From the NCBI RefSeq assembly GCF_038095555.1, contig NZ_CP124591.1:1674001-1738000 (forward strand): a DNA stretch of 64,000 nt. The letters run 5' to 3'. The notes below the pieces were generated by a model. It saw only the letters and a program-made list of their open reading frames with translations. It was not told the origin of the DNA and did not search any database. Source of the DNA: Macrococcoides psychrotolerans (GTDB taxonomy: Bacteria > Bacillota > Bacilli > Staphylococcales > Staphylococcaceae). Positions 16,857 through 24,367 of the stretch are shown piece by piece. The position numbers were made by a program, and so were the translations under genes. Position 1 is the first letter of the stretch; each line of letters starts with the position of its first letter.

Positions 16857-17675
16857 TTATTTTATGAGTTCCTCGATTGAATAACGTGTGATCGGAAGCA
16901 TACGCTTATGCTGAGTTTTTATATAATGACTTTCTATCTTTTCTCGAGACTCAGCATCTACTGTCTTACCTTCAAGGTAGTCATCGATTGCTTCATAAGT
17001 CACACCGAGTGCGACTTCGTCAGGCAATTGTGGTTTATCTTCTTCCAGGTCAGCTGTCGGAACTTTTTCATATAGATGAACCGGACAACCTAGATACTTC
17101 AGGATAGATTTACCTTGACGCTTATTTAAGCCGGCAAGGGGGAATATGTCGGCTCCGCCATCTCCAAATTTCGTGTAGAACCCTGTAATACTTTCTGCCG
17201 CATGATCTGTTCCGATAACTATGCCTTCCGTTGCAGCGGCGATCGAGTACTGTGCCTTCATACGTTCACGTGCTTTTTCATTACCTTTTTGGAAATCTGT
17301 TAACGTAATTTCTGCTCTTTTCAATGTTTCAATACTAGCATCTACAGCTTTTTTAATATTAATCGTAATTACTTTGTCAGGTTGAATAAAAGCTATTGCA
17401 TCTTCGCAATCCTGTTCGTCTTTTTGAACACCGTATGGTAATCGCACTGCAATAAATTCGATATCGCGCTCTGACTTGAGTTCATCCACCGCCATCTGGC
17501 AAAGCTTACCGCAAAGTGTTGAATCCTGTCCTCCTGAAATTCCAAGCACTAGTGATTTTATAAAAGGATAGCGCTGAACATATGTCTTGATAAAGTCAAT
17601 GATTTCACGCGTTTCTTCTCCGGCATCAATGGATGGCTTTGTCTTTAATATTTCAATAATTTGTTGTTGGAGCAT
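16857..17675 (-). CDS. nadE: Ammonia-dependent NAD synthetase
   Basis: NadE (272 residues) makes NAD from nicotinic acid adenine dinucleotide, ATP and ammonia. The N-type ATP pyrophosphatase P-loop SGGQDST is at about residues 46-52, and the later GTDHAAESITGFYTKFGDGG and PLAGLNKRQ segments form the deamido-NAD site. There is no glutaminase domain, hence ammonia dependence. It starts immediately next to the pncB stop codon (no gap), giving a two-gene NAD-salvage operon pncB-nadE, as in S. aureus. Confidence 0.96.
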   Translation of the reverse strand: MLQQQIIEILKTKPSIDAGEETREIIDFIKTYVQRYPFIKSLVLGISGGQDSTLCGKLCQMAVDELKSERDIEFIAVRLPYGVQKDEQDCEDAIAFIQPDKVITINIKKAVDASIETLKRAEITLTDFQKGNEKARERMKAQYSIAAATEGIVIGTDHAAESITGFYTKFGDGGADIFPLAGLNKRQGKSILKYLGCPVHLYEKVPTADLEEDKPQLPDEVALGVTYEAIDDYLEGKTVDAESREKIESHYIKTQHKRMLPITRYSIEELIK

Positions 17676-19133
17676 CTATTTCACTTCTTTCACCTTATTG
17701 GAAACTTCATAAATTTCCTGATTTTTATTTTCCCAGCATAATAAGCTCAGATCTACTGGATACTCTTCGGGATTCAAATAACGAATCGCCTCTTCCCACA
17801 GAAGATTCAAATTATCCTGTAAGTACTTACGTGACACTTCCAGTGACGGCACTTCATATACAAGTTTTCCACCTACAAAGATGTCCTGATGCAAGTCTCT
17901 CGCAGTAAAATCATTGATCCACTTTTGCTTATACGTATGAATCGGATGGAACATCTTTAATGGTTTCTCTTTAGAGGGATCTTCAAAGTCCAGTGTAATA
18001 TAATCTCCTTCAGACTTATTTGTCTGATTGTTGATAATACGATATACCTTCTTCTTACCAGGAGTCGTCACCTTTTCTGCATTATTTGAAATTTTGATAC
18101 GATCTTCTAGTTGCCCTGCTTTATTCTCTATTGCAACAAGTTTGTATACTGCACCAAGTGCCGGCTGATCGAATGCTGTAATGAGTTTCGTACCGATACC
18201 CCACGCTGTAATCTTAGCCCCTTGCTGTTTGAGTGCAATAATCGTTTCTTCGTCTAGATCATTAGATGCAAATATTTTAGCATCAGGAAAACCTGCTTCA
18301 TCGAGCATGCGACGTGCTTCCTTTGAAAGATATGCTAAGTCACCTGAGTCAAGGCGAATTCCGACGAAATTAATCTTATCGCCTAACTCTTTAGCAACAC
18401 GAATAGCATTCGGCATACCTGATTTCAGTGTATGGAAAGTATCCACCAGGAACACACAGTTTTTATGACGTTCTGCATATTTCTTAAACGCCACATACTC
18501 ATCATCATAGGCTTGAACCATCGCATGTGCGTGTGTTCCGGCAACCGGAATACCGAACAATTTGCCCGCACGCACATTACTTGTTGAGTCAAACCCCGCG
18601 ATATACGCTGCACGTGTTCCCCAGATTGCTGCATCTAATTCCTGAGCACGGCGTGTTCCGAACTCCATGACGATTTCATCGCCAACAACCTGTTTAATAC
18701 GGCTTGCCTTCGTTGCAATCAATACTTGGAAGTTGACGATGTTCAATATCGCTGTCTCAAGTAGCTGCGCCTGAATTAAAGGTGCTTCTATTCGTAATAA
18801 CGGCTCATTGTTGAAACATACTTCCCCTTCCTGCATCGCACGGATATTACCTGTAAACTTCAAATCCTTCAAATAAGATAAATAGTCCTCTTTGTAGCCG
18901 AGAGTCTTCAAATATGCGATATCTGTTTCTGAGAACTTGAAACCTTTCACATACTCTATCACGCGTTCAAGACCTGCAAACACTGCATATCCATTATCAA
19001 ACGGCATGCTACGAAAATAGACATCAAATACTGCAGTCTGCTCATGAATACCATCATTCCAGTATGTTTCTCCCATATTAATCTGGTATAGATCTGTGTG
19101 TAACATCAAGCTATCATCTTGGTAGTTGTACAT
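17676..19133 (-). CDS. pncB: Nicotinate phosphoribosyltransferase
   Basis: PncB (485 residues) converts nicotinate, PRPP and ATP to nicotinate mononucleotide, the first step of the Preiss-Handler salvage route. The family opening LHTDLYQINMGETYW, the active-site strand EFGTRRAQE (His/Arg region), GTHAHAMVQAY and the phosphate-binding region DSGDLAYLSKEAR are all present. It works with nadE directly downstream, and with the nicotinamidase encoded at 24.4 kb. Length is normal for the long Gram-positive form. Confidence 0.96.
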   Translation of the reverse strand: MYNYQDDSLMLHTDLYQINMGETYWNDGIHEQTAVFDVYFRSMPFDNGYAVFAGLERVIEYVKGFKFSETDIAYLKTLGYKEDYLSYLKDLKFTGNIRAMQEGEVCFNNEPLLRIEAPLIQAQLLETAILNIVNFQVLIATKASRIKQVVGDEIVMEFGTRRAQELDAAIWGTRAAYIAGFDSTSNVRAGKLFGIPVAGTHAHAMVQAYDDEYVAFKKYAERHKNCVFLVDTFHTLKSGMPNAIRVAKELGDKINFVGIRLDSGDLAYLSKEARRMLDEAGFPDAKIFASNDLDEETIIALKQQGAKITAWGIGTKLITAFDQPALGAVYKLVAIENKAGQLEDRIKISNNAEKVTTPGKKKVYRIINNQTNKSEGDYITLDFEDPSKEKPLKMFHPIHTYKQKWINDFTARDLHQDIFVGGKLVYEVPSLEVSRKYLQDNLNLLWEEAIRYLNPEEYPVDLSLLCWENKNQEIYEVSNKVKEVK

Positions 19134-19240
19134 CCTCTTCTCCCCTATTCAATAAGCTCATATTAATTTCATATTACCATAGTGAATTCATTTAGGCATC
19201 GCTTTAACATTCTGTTACAATTAATGCAAGGAGGCATCAT

Positions 19241-20407
19241 ATGTTCAAGAAAAATTTCATCATTTTATCTATCATCGTATCAATTTCCGGCATGACTCAA
19301 GGGATGCTGTTGCCACTCATCGCGATTATCTTCGAGCACGATAATGTATCGACATTCGTCAACGGACTTCATGCCTCATCCATATACATCGGCGTCTTTT
19401 TAGCCTCATTATTCTTAGAAGGATTACTCAGAAAGTTCGGTTATAAGAACCTTATTATTATAGGAGGAGCCATCATATTCTTGTCGCTCGGACTCTTTCC
19501 GATACTTAAGAATATGACGATCTGGTTCATATTAAGATTGCTTGTCGGGGTGGGGGATAATATGCTGCACTTCTCAACGCAATCATGGCTTACAGAATCA
19601 ACACCGAGACATAAACTCGGACGTATCATTTCAATTTATGGTCTTAGTTTTTCAGCAGGTTTTATGGTCGGACCGTTATTATCTAAACTGTATGACATAC
19701 ATGAAGCACTGCCTTTTGTTGCAAGCAGTTTACTCACGTTATGTGCCTGCAGTTTAATATTATTACTGAAAAACCAGTATCCTGAAGTTCAGACCTCGAA
19801 CATTTCACTAAAGAACACAACTGCAAACTTCGGCAAGGTGATGAAGACGAGCTGGGTCGCATTCTTATTCCCTATGATGTATGGTGTGCTGGAAGCATGT
19901 TTAAACAGCAATTTCCCGGTGTTCGCCATGAAAAATGGCGTCGATGTAAACTTAATCATCTTAATCATTCCTGCGTATAGTTTAGGTGCGATTCTGTTTC
20001 AAATACCCCTAGGTATGATTTCAGATAAAGTAAATCGTAATGTGCTGTTATCCATCGTGACATTTATCGGTGCGTGTATCTTTATATTATGTCAATTCTT
20101 TACAAGTAATGGTTATGTATTACTCGCTCTTTTCTTTATCGCCGGAATTTTTATCGGGTCACTTTATTCACTAGGCGTGACATTGATGACAGAAATCACA
20201 CCGAAAGTACTCTTGCCAGCAGGAAATTTAATGTGCGGGCTCATATTCAGTGTCGGTAGTATTACAGGACCGATTATCGGCGGGATGACGATTCAGTTCT
20301 CGCACAACACACAATTTTTCAGCTTTATTGCTGTCATACTCCTACTCATCAGTATGGCTACAATTTATGATTACAGAAAACGACTGACAATTAGAAATGA
20401 GGGATGA
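19241..20407 (+). CDS. Major facilitator superfamily transporter
   Basis: This 388-residue protein has about 12 predicted membrane helices with the MFS loop 2-3 region (LEGLLRKFGYKNLIIIGG) and the equivalent PLGMISDKVNRNVLL motif between helices 8 and 9. The substrate cannot be told. The start has AAGGAGG with eight bases to ATG. It ends one base before the nos start, and the nos ribosome site lies inside its last codons, so both are translated from one message. A drug or sugar-efflux type exporter is most likely; a functional link with nitric oxide synthesis is only suggested by the coupling. Confidence 0.85.
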   Translation: MFKKNFIILSIIVSISGMTQGMLLPLIAIIFEHDNVSTFVNGLHASSIYIGVFLASLFLEGLLRKFGYKNLIIIGGAIIFLSLGLFPILKNMTIWFILRLLVGVGDNMLHFSTQSWLTESTPRHKLGRIISIYGLSFSAGFMVGPLLSKLYDIHEALPFVASSLLTLCACSLILLLKNQYPEVQTSNISLKNTTANFGKVMKTSWVAFLFPMMYGVLEACLNSNFPVFAMKNGVDVNLIILIIPAYSLGAILFQIPLGMISDKVNRNVLLSIVTFIGACIFILCQFFTSNGYVLLALFFIAGIFIGSLYSLGVTLMTEITPKVLLPAGNLMCGLIFSVGSITGPIIGGMTIQFSHNTQFFSFIAVILLLISMATIYDYRKRLTIRNEG

Positions 20408-20408
20408 C

Positions 20409-21452
20409 ATGGTCATCAATGAAGCAAAAGCTTTCATTACACAATTCTATAAAGAACAGTGCTTCAGCGAACAATTAATGAAAGCACGTATTAAAGAAGT
20501 AGAAAGAGAAATAGAAGAAACAGGTACATATACACATACATTTGAAGAACTGGAATACGGCGCACGCGTTGCATGGCGTAACAGCAATCGCTGTATTGGC
20601 AGACTATTCTGGGATAAGTTGAAAGTTATAGATAACAGACATATTGAAAGTGAAGCAGCATTTATCGAAGCAATCGAACATCATATTGATAGCGCAACGA
20701 ACGATGGAATGATCATACCGACAATCACAATATTTGCTGATGCAAATAAACAGCGAATAAACCTCTATAACGACCAGCTCATCCGTTATAGTGATGACCC
20801 GATTGTGCGTGAGACGAAAGCACTCATCGAACATACAGGGTATACAAATTTCGGTAAGTTCTTACCTCTTCTGTATTCGATGGATGGCACATTTAAGACA
20901 TATGAAATCAACCCGGACATCATTAAAGAAGTTACTATCACACACCCGGAACACGAAGCATTCAATCAATTAAATCTCGCATGGTATGCGGTACCGATTA
21001 TTTCAAGTATGGACTTAAAAATTGGCGGAATCACATACCCGCTAGTTCCATTTAATGGTTGGTATATGGAAAGCGAAATCGCAAGCAGGAACTTCCTCGA
21101 TGACTACCGTTATGACAAGATGAAAGAAATCGCAGAAGCATTCGGATTCGATACGACGACAACAACAAGTTACTGGAGAGACAGAACCGTTGTAGAGATG
21201 AACTATGCGGTATATCACTCATTCAAACAGCACGGTGTCTCAATTGTGGATCACTATACCGCAAGTAGACAATTCGCACGCTTCGAACAAAATGAAGCGG
21301 ACGAAGGCAGAAGTGTAACGGGAGACTGGACTTGGCTCATACCACCGATCTCTCCATCAATCGTGCACAACTTCCATAAAGGGTATAAGAATATATACAA
21401 CACCCCGAATTTCTATTACAAGAAAAAGGTTGGCAAATGCCCGTTTATGTGA
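20409..21452 (+). CDS. nos: Nitric oxide synthase, oxygenase domain
   Basis: Bacterial NOS (347 residues) is an oxygenase-only enzyme making NO from arginine using host reductases; in staphylococci it protects from oxidative stress and supports microaerobic respiration. The heme thiolate is Cys62 in AWRNSNRCIGR. The arginine-binding Glu lies in NGWYMESEIASRN, and the pterin-side DWTWLIPPISPS is intact. The ATG at 20409 has GAGGG five bases upstream; the ATG at 20397 lies inside the MFS gene without a site. In S. aureus a prephenate dehydratase gene follows nos; here small orphan genes do. Confidence 0.95.
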   Translation: MVINEAKAFITQFYKEQCFSEQLMKARIKEVEREIEETGTYTHTFEELEYGARVAWRNSNRCIGRLFWDKLKVIDNRHIESEAAFIEAIEHHIDSATNDGMIIPTITIFADANKQRINLYNDQLIRYSDDPIVRETKALIEHTGYTNFGKFLPLLYSMDGTFKTYEINPDIIKEVTITHPEHEAFNQLNLAWYAVPIISSMDLKIGGITYPLVPFNGWYMESEIASRNFLDDYRYDKMKEIAEAFGFDTTTTTSYWRDRTVVEMNYAVYHSFKQHGVSIVDHYTASRQFARFEQNEADEGRSVTGDWTWLIPPISPSIVHNFHKGYKNIYNTPNFYYKKKVGKCPFM

Positions 21453-21542
21453 GATTTGAATATAAATTTAGTGTCTCAACATACTCAATGCGTAGCACTA
21501 TTTATGTTTATTCTATGTTTTAATCATTGTAACTTTATAAAT

Positions 21543-21571
21543 TTATCAATAGATATGTGATAGTCTATTTA
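21543..21571 (+). promoter_or_regulatory. Predicted promoter of the Fst-like toxin mRNA
   Basis: TTATCA (21543-21548) and TATTTA (21566-21571) are separated by 17 bases. The transcript would start near 21578 and end at the shared terminator at 21738, about 160 nucleotides. Confidence 0.4.
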
Positions 21572-21610
21572 AGCACCACACCTTTCATATGCAAAGAAGG
21601 TGCTAGTGTC

Positions 21611-21705
21611 ATGTTTGAAGTTGTTATATTCGTTTTACAGCACTGATCTGTCCTATTATCACAGGACTAGCAGTAAACTACATCTATGATAAGATAAAAG
21701 GATAG
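21611..21705 (+). pseudogene. Fst/par-type type I toxin, reading frame broken by one base
   Basis: ATG at 21611 opens MFEVVIFV, then the frame hits a stop at 21644. Starting at 21634, the other frame reads FTALICPIITGLAVNYIYDK and ends at TAG 21703-21705. One extra T in the run at 21633-21636 would restore a 31-residue peptide: hydrophobic membrane helix, the PxxxG motif (PIITG) typical of Fst toxins, and a charged C-terminus. Such toxins insert in the membrane. Direct repeats, antisense promoter and shared terminator around it support the family assignment. It may be decayed, or the base may be missing by sequencing error in a T run. Confidence 0.7.
21624..21634 (+). repeat. Direct repeat, toxin-side copy
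   Basis: TTATATTCGTT occurs here just after the toxin start and again at 21760-21770 beyond the terminator, in the same orientation. Confidence 0.7.
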
Positions 21706-21708
21706 ACA

Positions 21709-21738
21709 AAAACCCCACGTCGGCCAACGTGGGGTTTT
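21709..21738. terminator. Bidirectional terminator shared by toxin mRNA and antisense RNA
   Basis: Perfect 12-base arms (AAAACCCCACGT and its complement) around CGGCCA, with A and T runs on both sides. A shared terminator at the convergence of toxin and antitoxin RNAs is a hallmark of par/Fst loci. Confidence 0.9.
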
Positions 21739-21759
21739 CTGATGTTATGATGATATTTA

Positions 21760-21770
21760 TTATATTCGTT
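21760..21770 (+). repeat. Direct repeat, antitoxin-side copy
   Basis: Second copy of TTATATTCGTT. The flanking bases (ATGTT, TGA) also resemble those around the toxin-side copy with small gaps. Confidence 0.7.
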
Positions 21771-21776
21771 AATATA

Positions 21777-21804
21777 ATTCTAACATATTATTATATAATG
21801 TCAG
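21777..21804 (-). promoter_or_regulatory. Predicted antitoxin RNA promoter
   Basis: On the minus strand CTGACA (21804-21799) and TAGAAT (21782-21777) are separated by 16 bases, a good sigma-A match and better than the toxin promoter, as expected for an antitoxin. Confidence 0.55.
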
Positions 21805-21810
21805 AATTAT

Positions 21811-21890
21811 TCATTTCTCCTTTTTCTTCTTATTCATATATAAAATTGCCACAAATACCGGAAAAAGAATTAGCATCAGTGCTAATTCAT
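21811..21890 (-). pseudogene. Tiny hydrophobic, lysine-tailed peptide gene with broken frame
   Basis: A strong AAAGGAGAGAG site lies seven bases before ATG at 21890, but the frame stops after two codons (ATG AAT TAG). The neighbouring frame continues as LALMLILFPVFVAILYM and then NKKKKEK to a TGA at 21811. A single added T after AAT would join them into a 26-residue membrane peptide with a KKKKEK tail. Alternatively the ATG at 21876 is used by reinitiation right after the two-codon leader. Similar tiny cationic membrane peptides are often type I toxins, but I cannot assign a family. Its stop lies just before the antitoxin promoter. Confidence 0.35.
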
Positions 21891-21937
21891 TGTTCTCTCT
21901 CCTTTAATCGAAGTTATATATCATACAGATACCTTAA

Positions 21938-22132
21938 TTAACGATTTTTCTCTTTATTATATTTAATAAATATATTAATAAAATATAAAATGAAGATAAC
22001 AATTGCGATAATAATTTGTATTGTTCTTATTTGAGTTTTAATATGCCAATCAAAAATGTTATTAGGTATATGCATAAAGATAACAATAACAAATATAATA
22101 AATAATAAATTGATTAATTTATCTAGTTTCAT
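21938..22132 (-). CDS. Small hypothetical membrane protein
   Basis: A 64-residue protein with two predicted membrane helices (about residues 5-22 and 37-57) and a basic C-terminal end (KYNKEKNR). AAGGGGG eight bases before the ATG supports translation. No family recognised. It lies in the AT-rich patch of small genes after nos, co-oriented with the next small gene upstream (54 bases apart), with which it may form an operon. Confidence 0.5.
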   Translation of the reverse strand: MKLDKLINLLFIIFVIVIFMHIPNNIFDWHIKTQIRTIQIIIAIVIFILYFINIFIKYNKEKNR

Positions 22133-22186
22133 TATATGGACCCCCTTATATAGTTGTTAAGGATATCTTAGCATATCCATTTTGCA

Positions 22187-22354
22187 TTACTTCTTTTTAA
22201 TCGTCCCATTGTTTTCTTCAATTATTTGCTTTAGTACTTTATCAGTTCTTCCGACATAATTGAGTTTTTCAGGATATACAAATTCAATAATCACTTTATC
22301 TCCTGGTTTTATCCTTTCACCTGTATCTGTATATCTAATTTCTTTTTCAAACAT
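22187..22354 (-). CDS. Small hypothetical protein, 55 residues
   Basis: This short gene encodes a soluble-looking, charged protein beginning MFEKEIRYTDTGERIKPGDK and ending NNGTIKKK. It has a plausible beta-rich middle (KVIIEFVYPEK) and an amphipathic helix. A good ribosome site (AAGGGTGGTG) is six bases upstream, and codon use looks coding. I recognise no family. It is upstream of, and co-oriented with, the small membrane protein gene ending at 21938. The divergent gap to 22498 would hold its promoter. Confidence 0.55.
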   Translation of the reverse strand: MFEKEIRYTDTGERIKPGDKVIIEFVYPEKLNYVGRTDKVLKQIIEENNGTIKKK

Positions 22355-22497
22355 TCTGGACACCACCCTTATTAAATATCTCAGGATATTATAAGACTAT
22401 TACAACTATAATTAAATTATTTAATAGTAATTGTAATGTTTTTTACATTTATGTTTATAATTAATTATAAATAAATAATAAGAGGTATTCTATAATT

Positions 22498-22683
22498 ATG
22501 TTAAAAAATTCTTTAAAACAGATAATAAAATTAATTTTCGGAATTCTTATGTTAGTTTTTGCAACAATGCAAATTCAACAAGATCATTTAGATACTTGGT
22601 TCATATCATATTTCCTACTATATTTATTAATTCTTTTTAACTTGGGTAATAACAATAATTCACACAAACAATCTAACCGCTAA
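22498..22683 (+). CDS. Small hypothetical membrane protein
   Basis: A 61-residue protein with two hydrophobic segments (about residues 10-24 and 33-48) and an Asn/His/Ser-rich tail (NNNNSHKQSNR). An AGAGGT lies 11 bases upstream of the ATG, a weak but possible ribosome site. TTTACA (22442-22447) and TATAAA (22466-22471) upstream form a candidate promoter. No family recognised. Part of the AT-rich patch following nos. Confidence 0.45.
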   Translation: MLKNSLKQIIKLIFGILMLVFATMQIQQDHLDTWFISYFLLYLLILFNLGNNNNSHKQSNR

Positions 22684-22743
22684 TTTAATTGCCTTTTTCT
22701 TTTATCTTCAATAGACTAGATCAATGTTAATTATAAAAATAAA

Positions 22744-22771
22744 TTGTTTTATTTCGACATTTATATATAAT
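22744..22771 (+). promoter_or_regulatory. Predicted promoter of the 22805 gene
   Basis: TTGTTT (22744-22749) and TATAAT (22766-22771) with a 16-base spacer, 33 bases before the start codon. Confidence 0.5.
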
Positions 22772-22804
22772 TAAAAATTTAATTTTTAAAGGATGATCTT
22801 AAAT

Positions 22805-23014
22805 ATGAAAACAAATAAAGATGTTATTTTAATCAGTTTAAGTATATTTATAGGTGCATTATTAGTTCAATTCTTTATGAGCTACATAACAACTAATTCA
22901 ATATGGGAATGGTCTGAAGTTTCACATAATGTTATTCCATTTGCTTTATTTTTCTTAGTTGTCTTATACATTTTTAAAGAATACAATATTAAAAAACTTA
23001 ATCGAAGTAATTAA
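22805..23014 (+). CDS. Small hypothetical membrane protein
   Basis: A 69-residue protein starting MKTNKDVILISLSIF, with two membrane helices (about residues 6-27 and 42-58) joined by a polar loop containing IWEWSEVSHN, and ending in a basic KKLNRSN tail. The start at 22805 was chosen because AAAGGATG lies nine bases upstream; the earlier in-frame ATG (22793) is inside that site. A promoter is visible upstream. No family recognised; it might be an immunity-type protein, but nothing proves it. Confidence 0.55.
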   Translation: MKTNKDVILISLSIFIGALLVQFFMSYITTNSIWEWSEVSHNVIPFALFFLVVLYIFKEYNIKKLNRSN

Positions 23015-23155
23015 AACAATCATATTTATTAATTAAAAAATTATTTAAAGGATAAATCAAATGAGGGATCGTTTGACTTTCATTATAAAGCTATAAAAAT
23101 GCCTTATTTGCAGAAGAAAATTTGAAGTATTTTAAAACTTCTAACGAGATAATAA

Positions 23156-24289
23156 TTACTTCTCCCCTACATTCTCTGATGCGACTTCAATCACATCAAA
23201 GAAGTCATCTACCGCTTCTTTCTTAATATTATTCAGATTCTTATTTTGTGCACAGACGACGTGAGATGCATGTCCTATTTTCACAGAGCATGCGTCGTTT
23301 TCAAAGTCATTGTCGACGATATAGATATCTTTATTTTTAGTTCCTTCATAGCTCTGGAAGAGTATTGCATGTTTTTCTTTAATGCCTTTAAATGTATTTC
23401 TTCTGATTACTGTAAGCTCTCCCGCTGCTCCTTTATGCACATGACCGGTTAAGTCTGTCGTATACTTACCACTTTTTGTCGAACGGTATCGAATACCGCC
23501 TGCACAGTCGATAAATTCATTGTCGTGAATATGCAGTACTTTTGATTTTAGGAATGTCAGTGCATAGTCGCCCATGCCTTCGAATATATTATTTCGCACT
23601 GTTATGTTTTCATAGTAAACTTCGTGATGACTCGCATGTGAGCCGATCGCACGGTTCCATGGTTTCATTAAGGGATCTCCAGAGTTTCCGAAATAGCAAT
23701 TTTCGATAATAACATTTTTCGTCGGCGTTGCATCGTATGCACCAAACTTTGGAAACGAATCTTTCAGCTGCAGGTCAATCTGAATCGCTTCACTGAATGC
23801 ACGCGCTCCACTGTCATCGCGAAATCCGAGAAACTTACATCCTGTTACTTTAAATCCATCTAAGCCGCACGCATCGATGGCATGTCCTTGTACAACGTTT
23901 TTGAATGTAACATCTTTAATCGTTATTTCTCGCGCATGCCCAAGCGACATAATCGTGTTGTTAAAGTTCAGCACGTGGCCGTTCTGGTTGAATGTGCCTC
24001 CTTCAATTGTAATGAAACTGTTGCCATCATATCCTTTAAACTGATCGCCTTTATTCCCATTCTTAAGCAGTGCAAACGGACTCATCCTGATAATTTCTGC
24101 ATCTTTATGCAGATGTAAGTGCGTATGTTTGTAAATAACAAGTTCCTTTGATATGTAATACTTACCTTCTGGAACATATATTTTTACGGGATGTTGCTTT
24201 GCTATATTAAGTGCGCGCTGAAATCCTATCGTATCAAAGATAATATTTTTACCTTTTGCGCCATAATTTAACACGTTTACTTTTTTCAA
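23156..24289 (-). CDS. Right-handed beta-helix (pectate-lyase/GH28-like) protein
   Basis: About 377 residues. The N-terminal VLNYGAKGK...FDTIGFQRAL segment is the opening seen in pectate-lyase superfamily and polygalacturonase-like beta-helix proteins. Repeated short strands follow (ITIEGGTF, ITIKDVTFKN, VIIENCYFGN, ITVRNNIFEG, LHIHDNEFIDC, TVIRRNTFKG, IYIVDNDFEN). No signal peptide is present, so it is cytoplasmic or exported another way. I chose the TTG at 24289 because AGGTGG lies five bases upstream; a GTG at 24298 is the alternative. Substrate unknown; possibly a polysaccharide lyase or hydrolase. Confidence 0.75.
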   Translation of the reverse strand: MKKVNVLNYGAKGKNIIFDTIGFQRALNIAKQHPVKIYVPEGKYYISKELVIYKHTHLHLHKDAEIIRMSPFALLKNGNKGDQFKGYDGNSFITIEGGTFNQNGHVLNFNNTIMSLGHAREITIKDVTFKNVVQGHAIDACGLDGFKVTGCKFLGFRDDSGARAFSEAIQIDLQLKDSFPKFGAYDATPTKNVIIENCYFGNSGDPLMKPWNRAIGSHASHHEVYYENITVRNNIFEGMGDYALTFLKSKVLHIHDNEFIDCAGGIRYRSTKSGKYTTDLTGHVHKGAAGELTVIRRNTFKGIKEKHAILFQSYEGTKNKDIYIVDNDFENDACSVKIGHASHVVCAQNKNLNNIKKEAVDDFFDVIEVASENVGEK

Positions 24290-24367
24290 TAATTCCACCT
24301 ACATCTCTTTTATATTATAATGTTGAGTATACCCGTTTTACGTAAATTATGTTAAGGAGTGATTGTT

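Larger units (their letters stand above)
21709..21770 (-). ncRNA. Predicted antisense antitoxin RNA (RNA II type) of the par-like locus
   Basis: A minus-strand promoter at 21777-21804 would start a transcript near 21770, which ends at the shared terminator, giving about 62 nucleotides, the size known for RNA II of pAD1 par. Its 5' end is complementary to TTATATTCGTT, which occurs both here (21760-21770) and within the toxin coding region (21624-21634). This is the direct-repeat arrangement used by par antitoxins to pair with the toxin mRNA near its start. Boundaries are predicted, not measured. Confidence 0.65.

Noticed and set aside
21729..21941. 70-residue plus-strand open frame after the toxin locus
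   Set aside because: It has no ribosome site and runs antisense across the predicted antitoxin promoter, the tiny reverse peptide gene and its ribosome site.
23053..23103. ATG with a good ribosome site followed by an 11-codon frame after the small membrane gene
   Set aside because: The product (MRDRLTFIIKL) is too short to support; it may be a remnant, but no longer frame could be rebuilt confidently.
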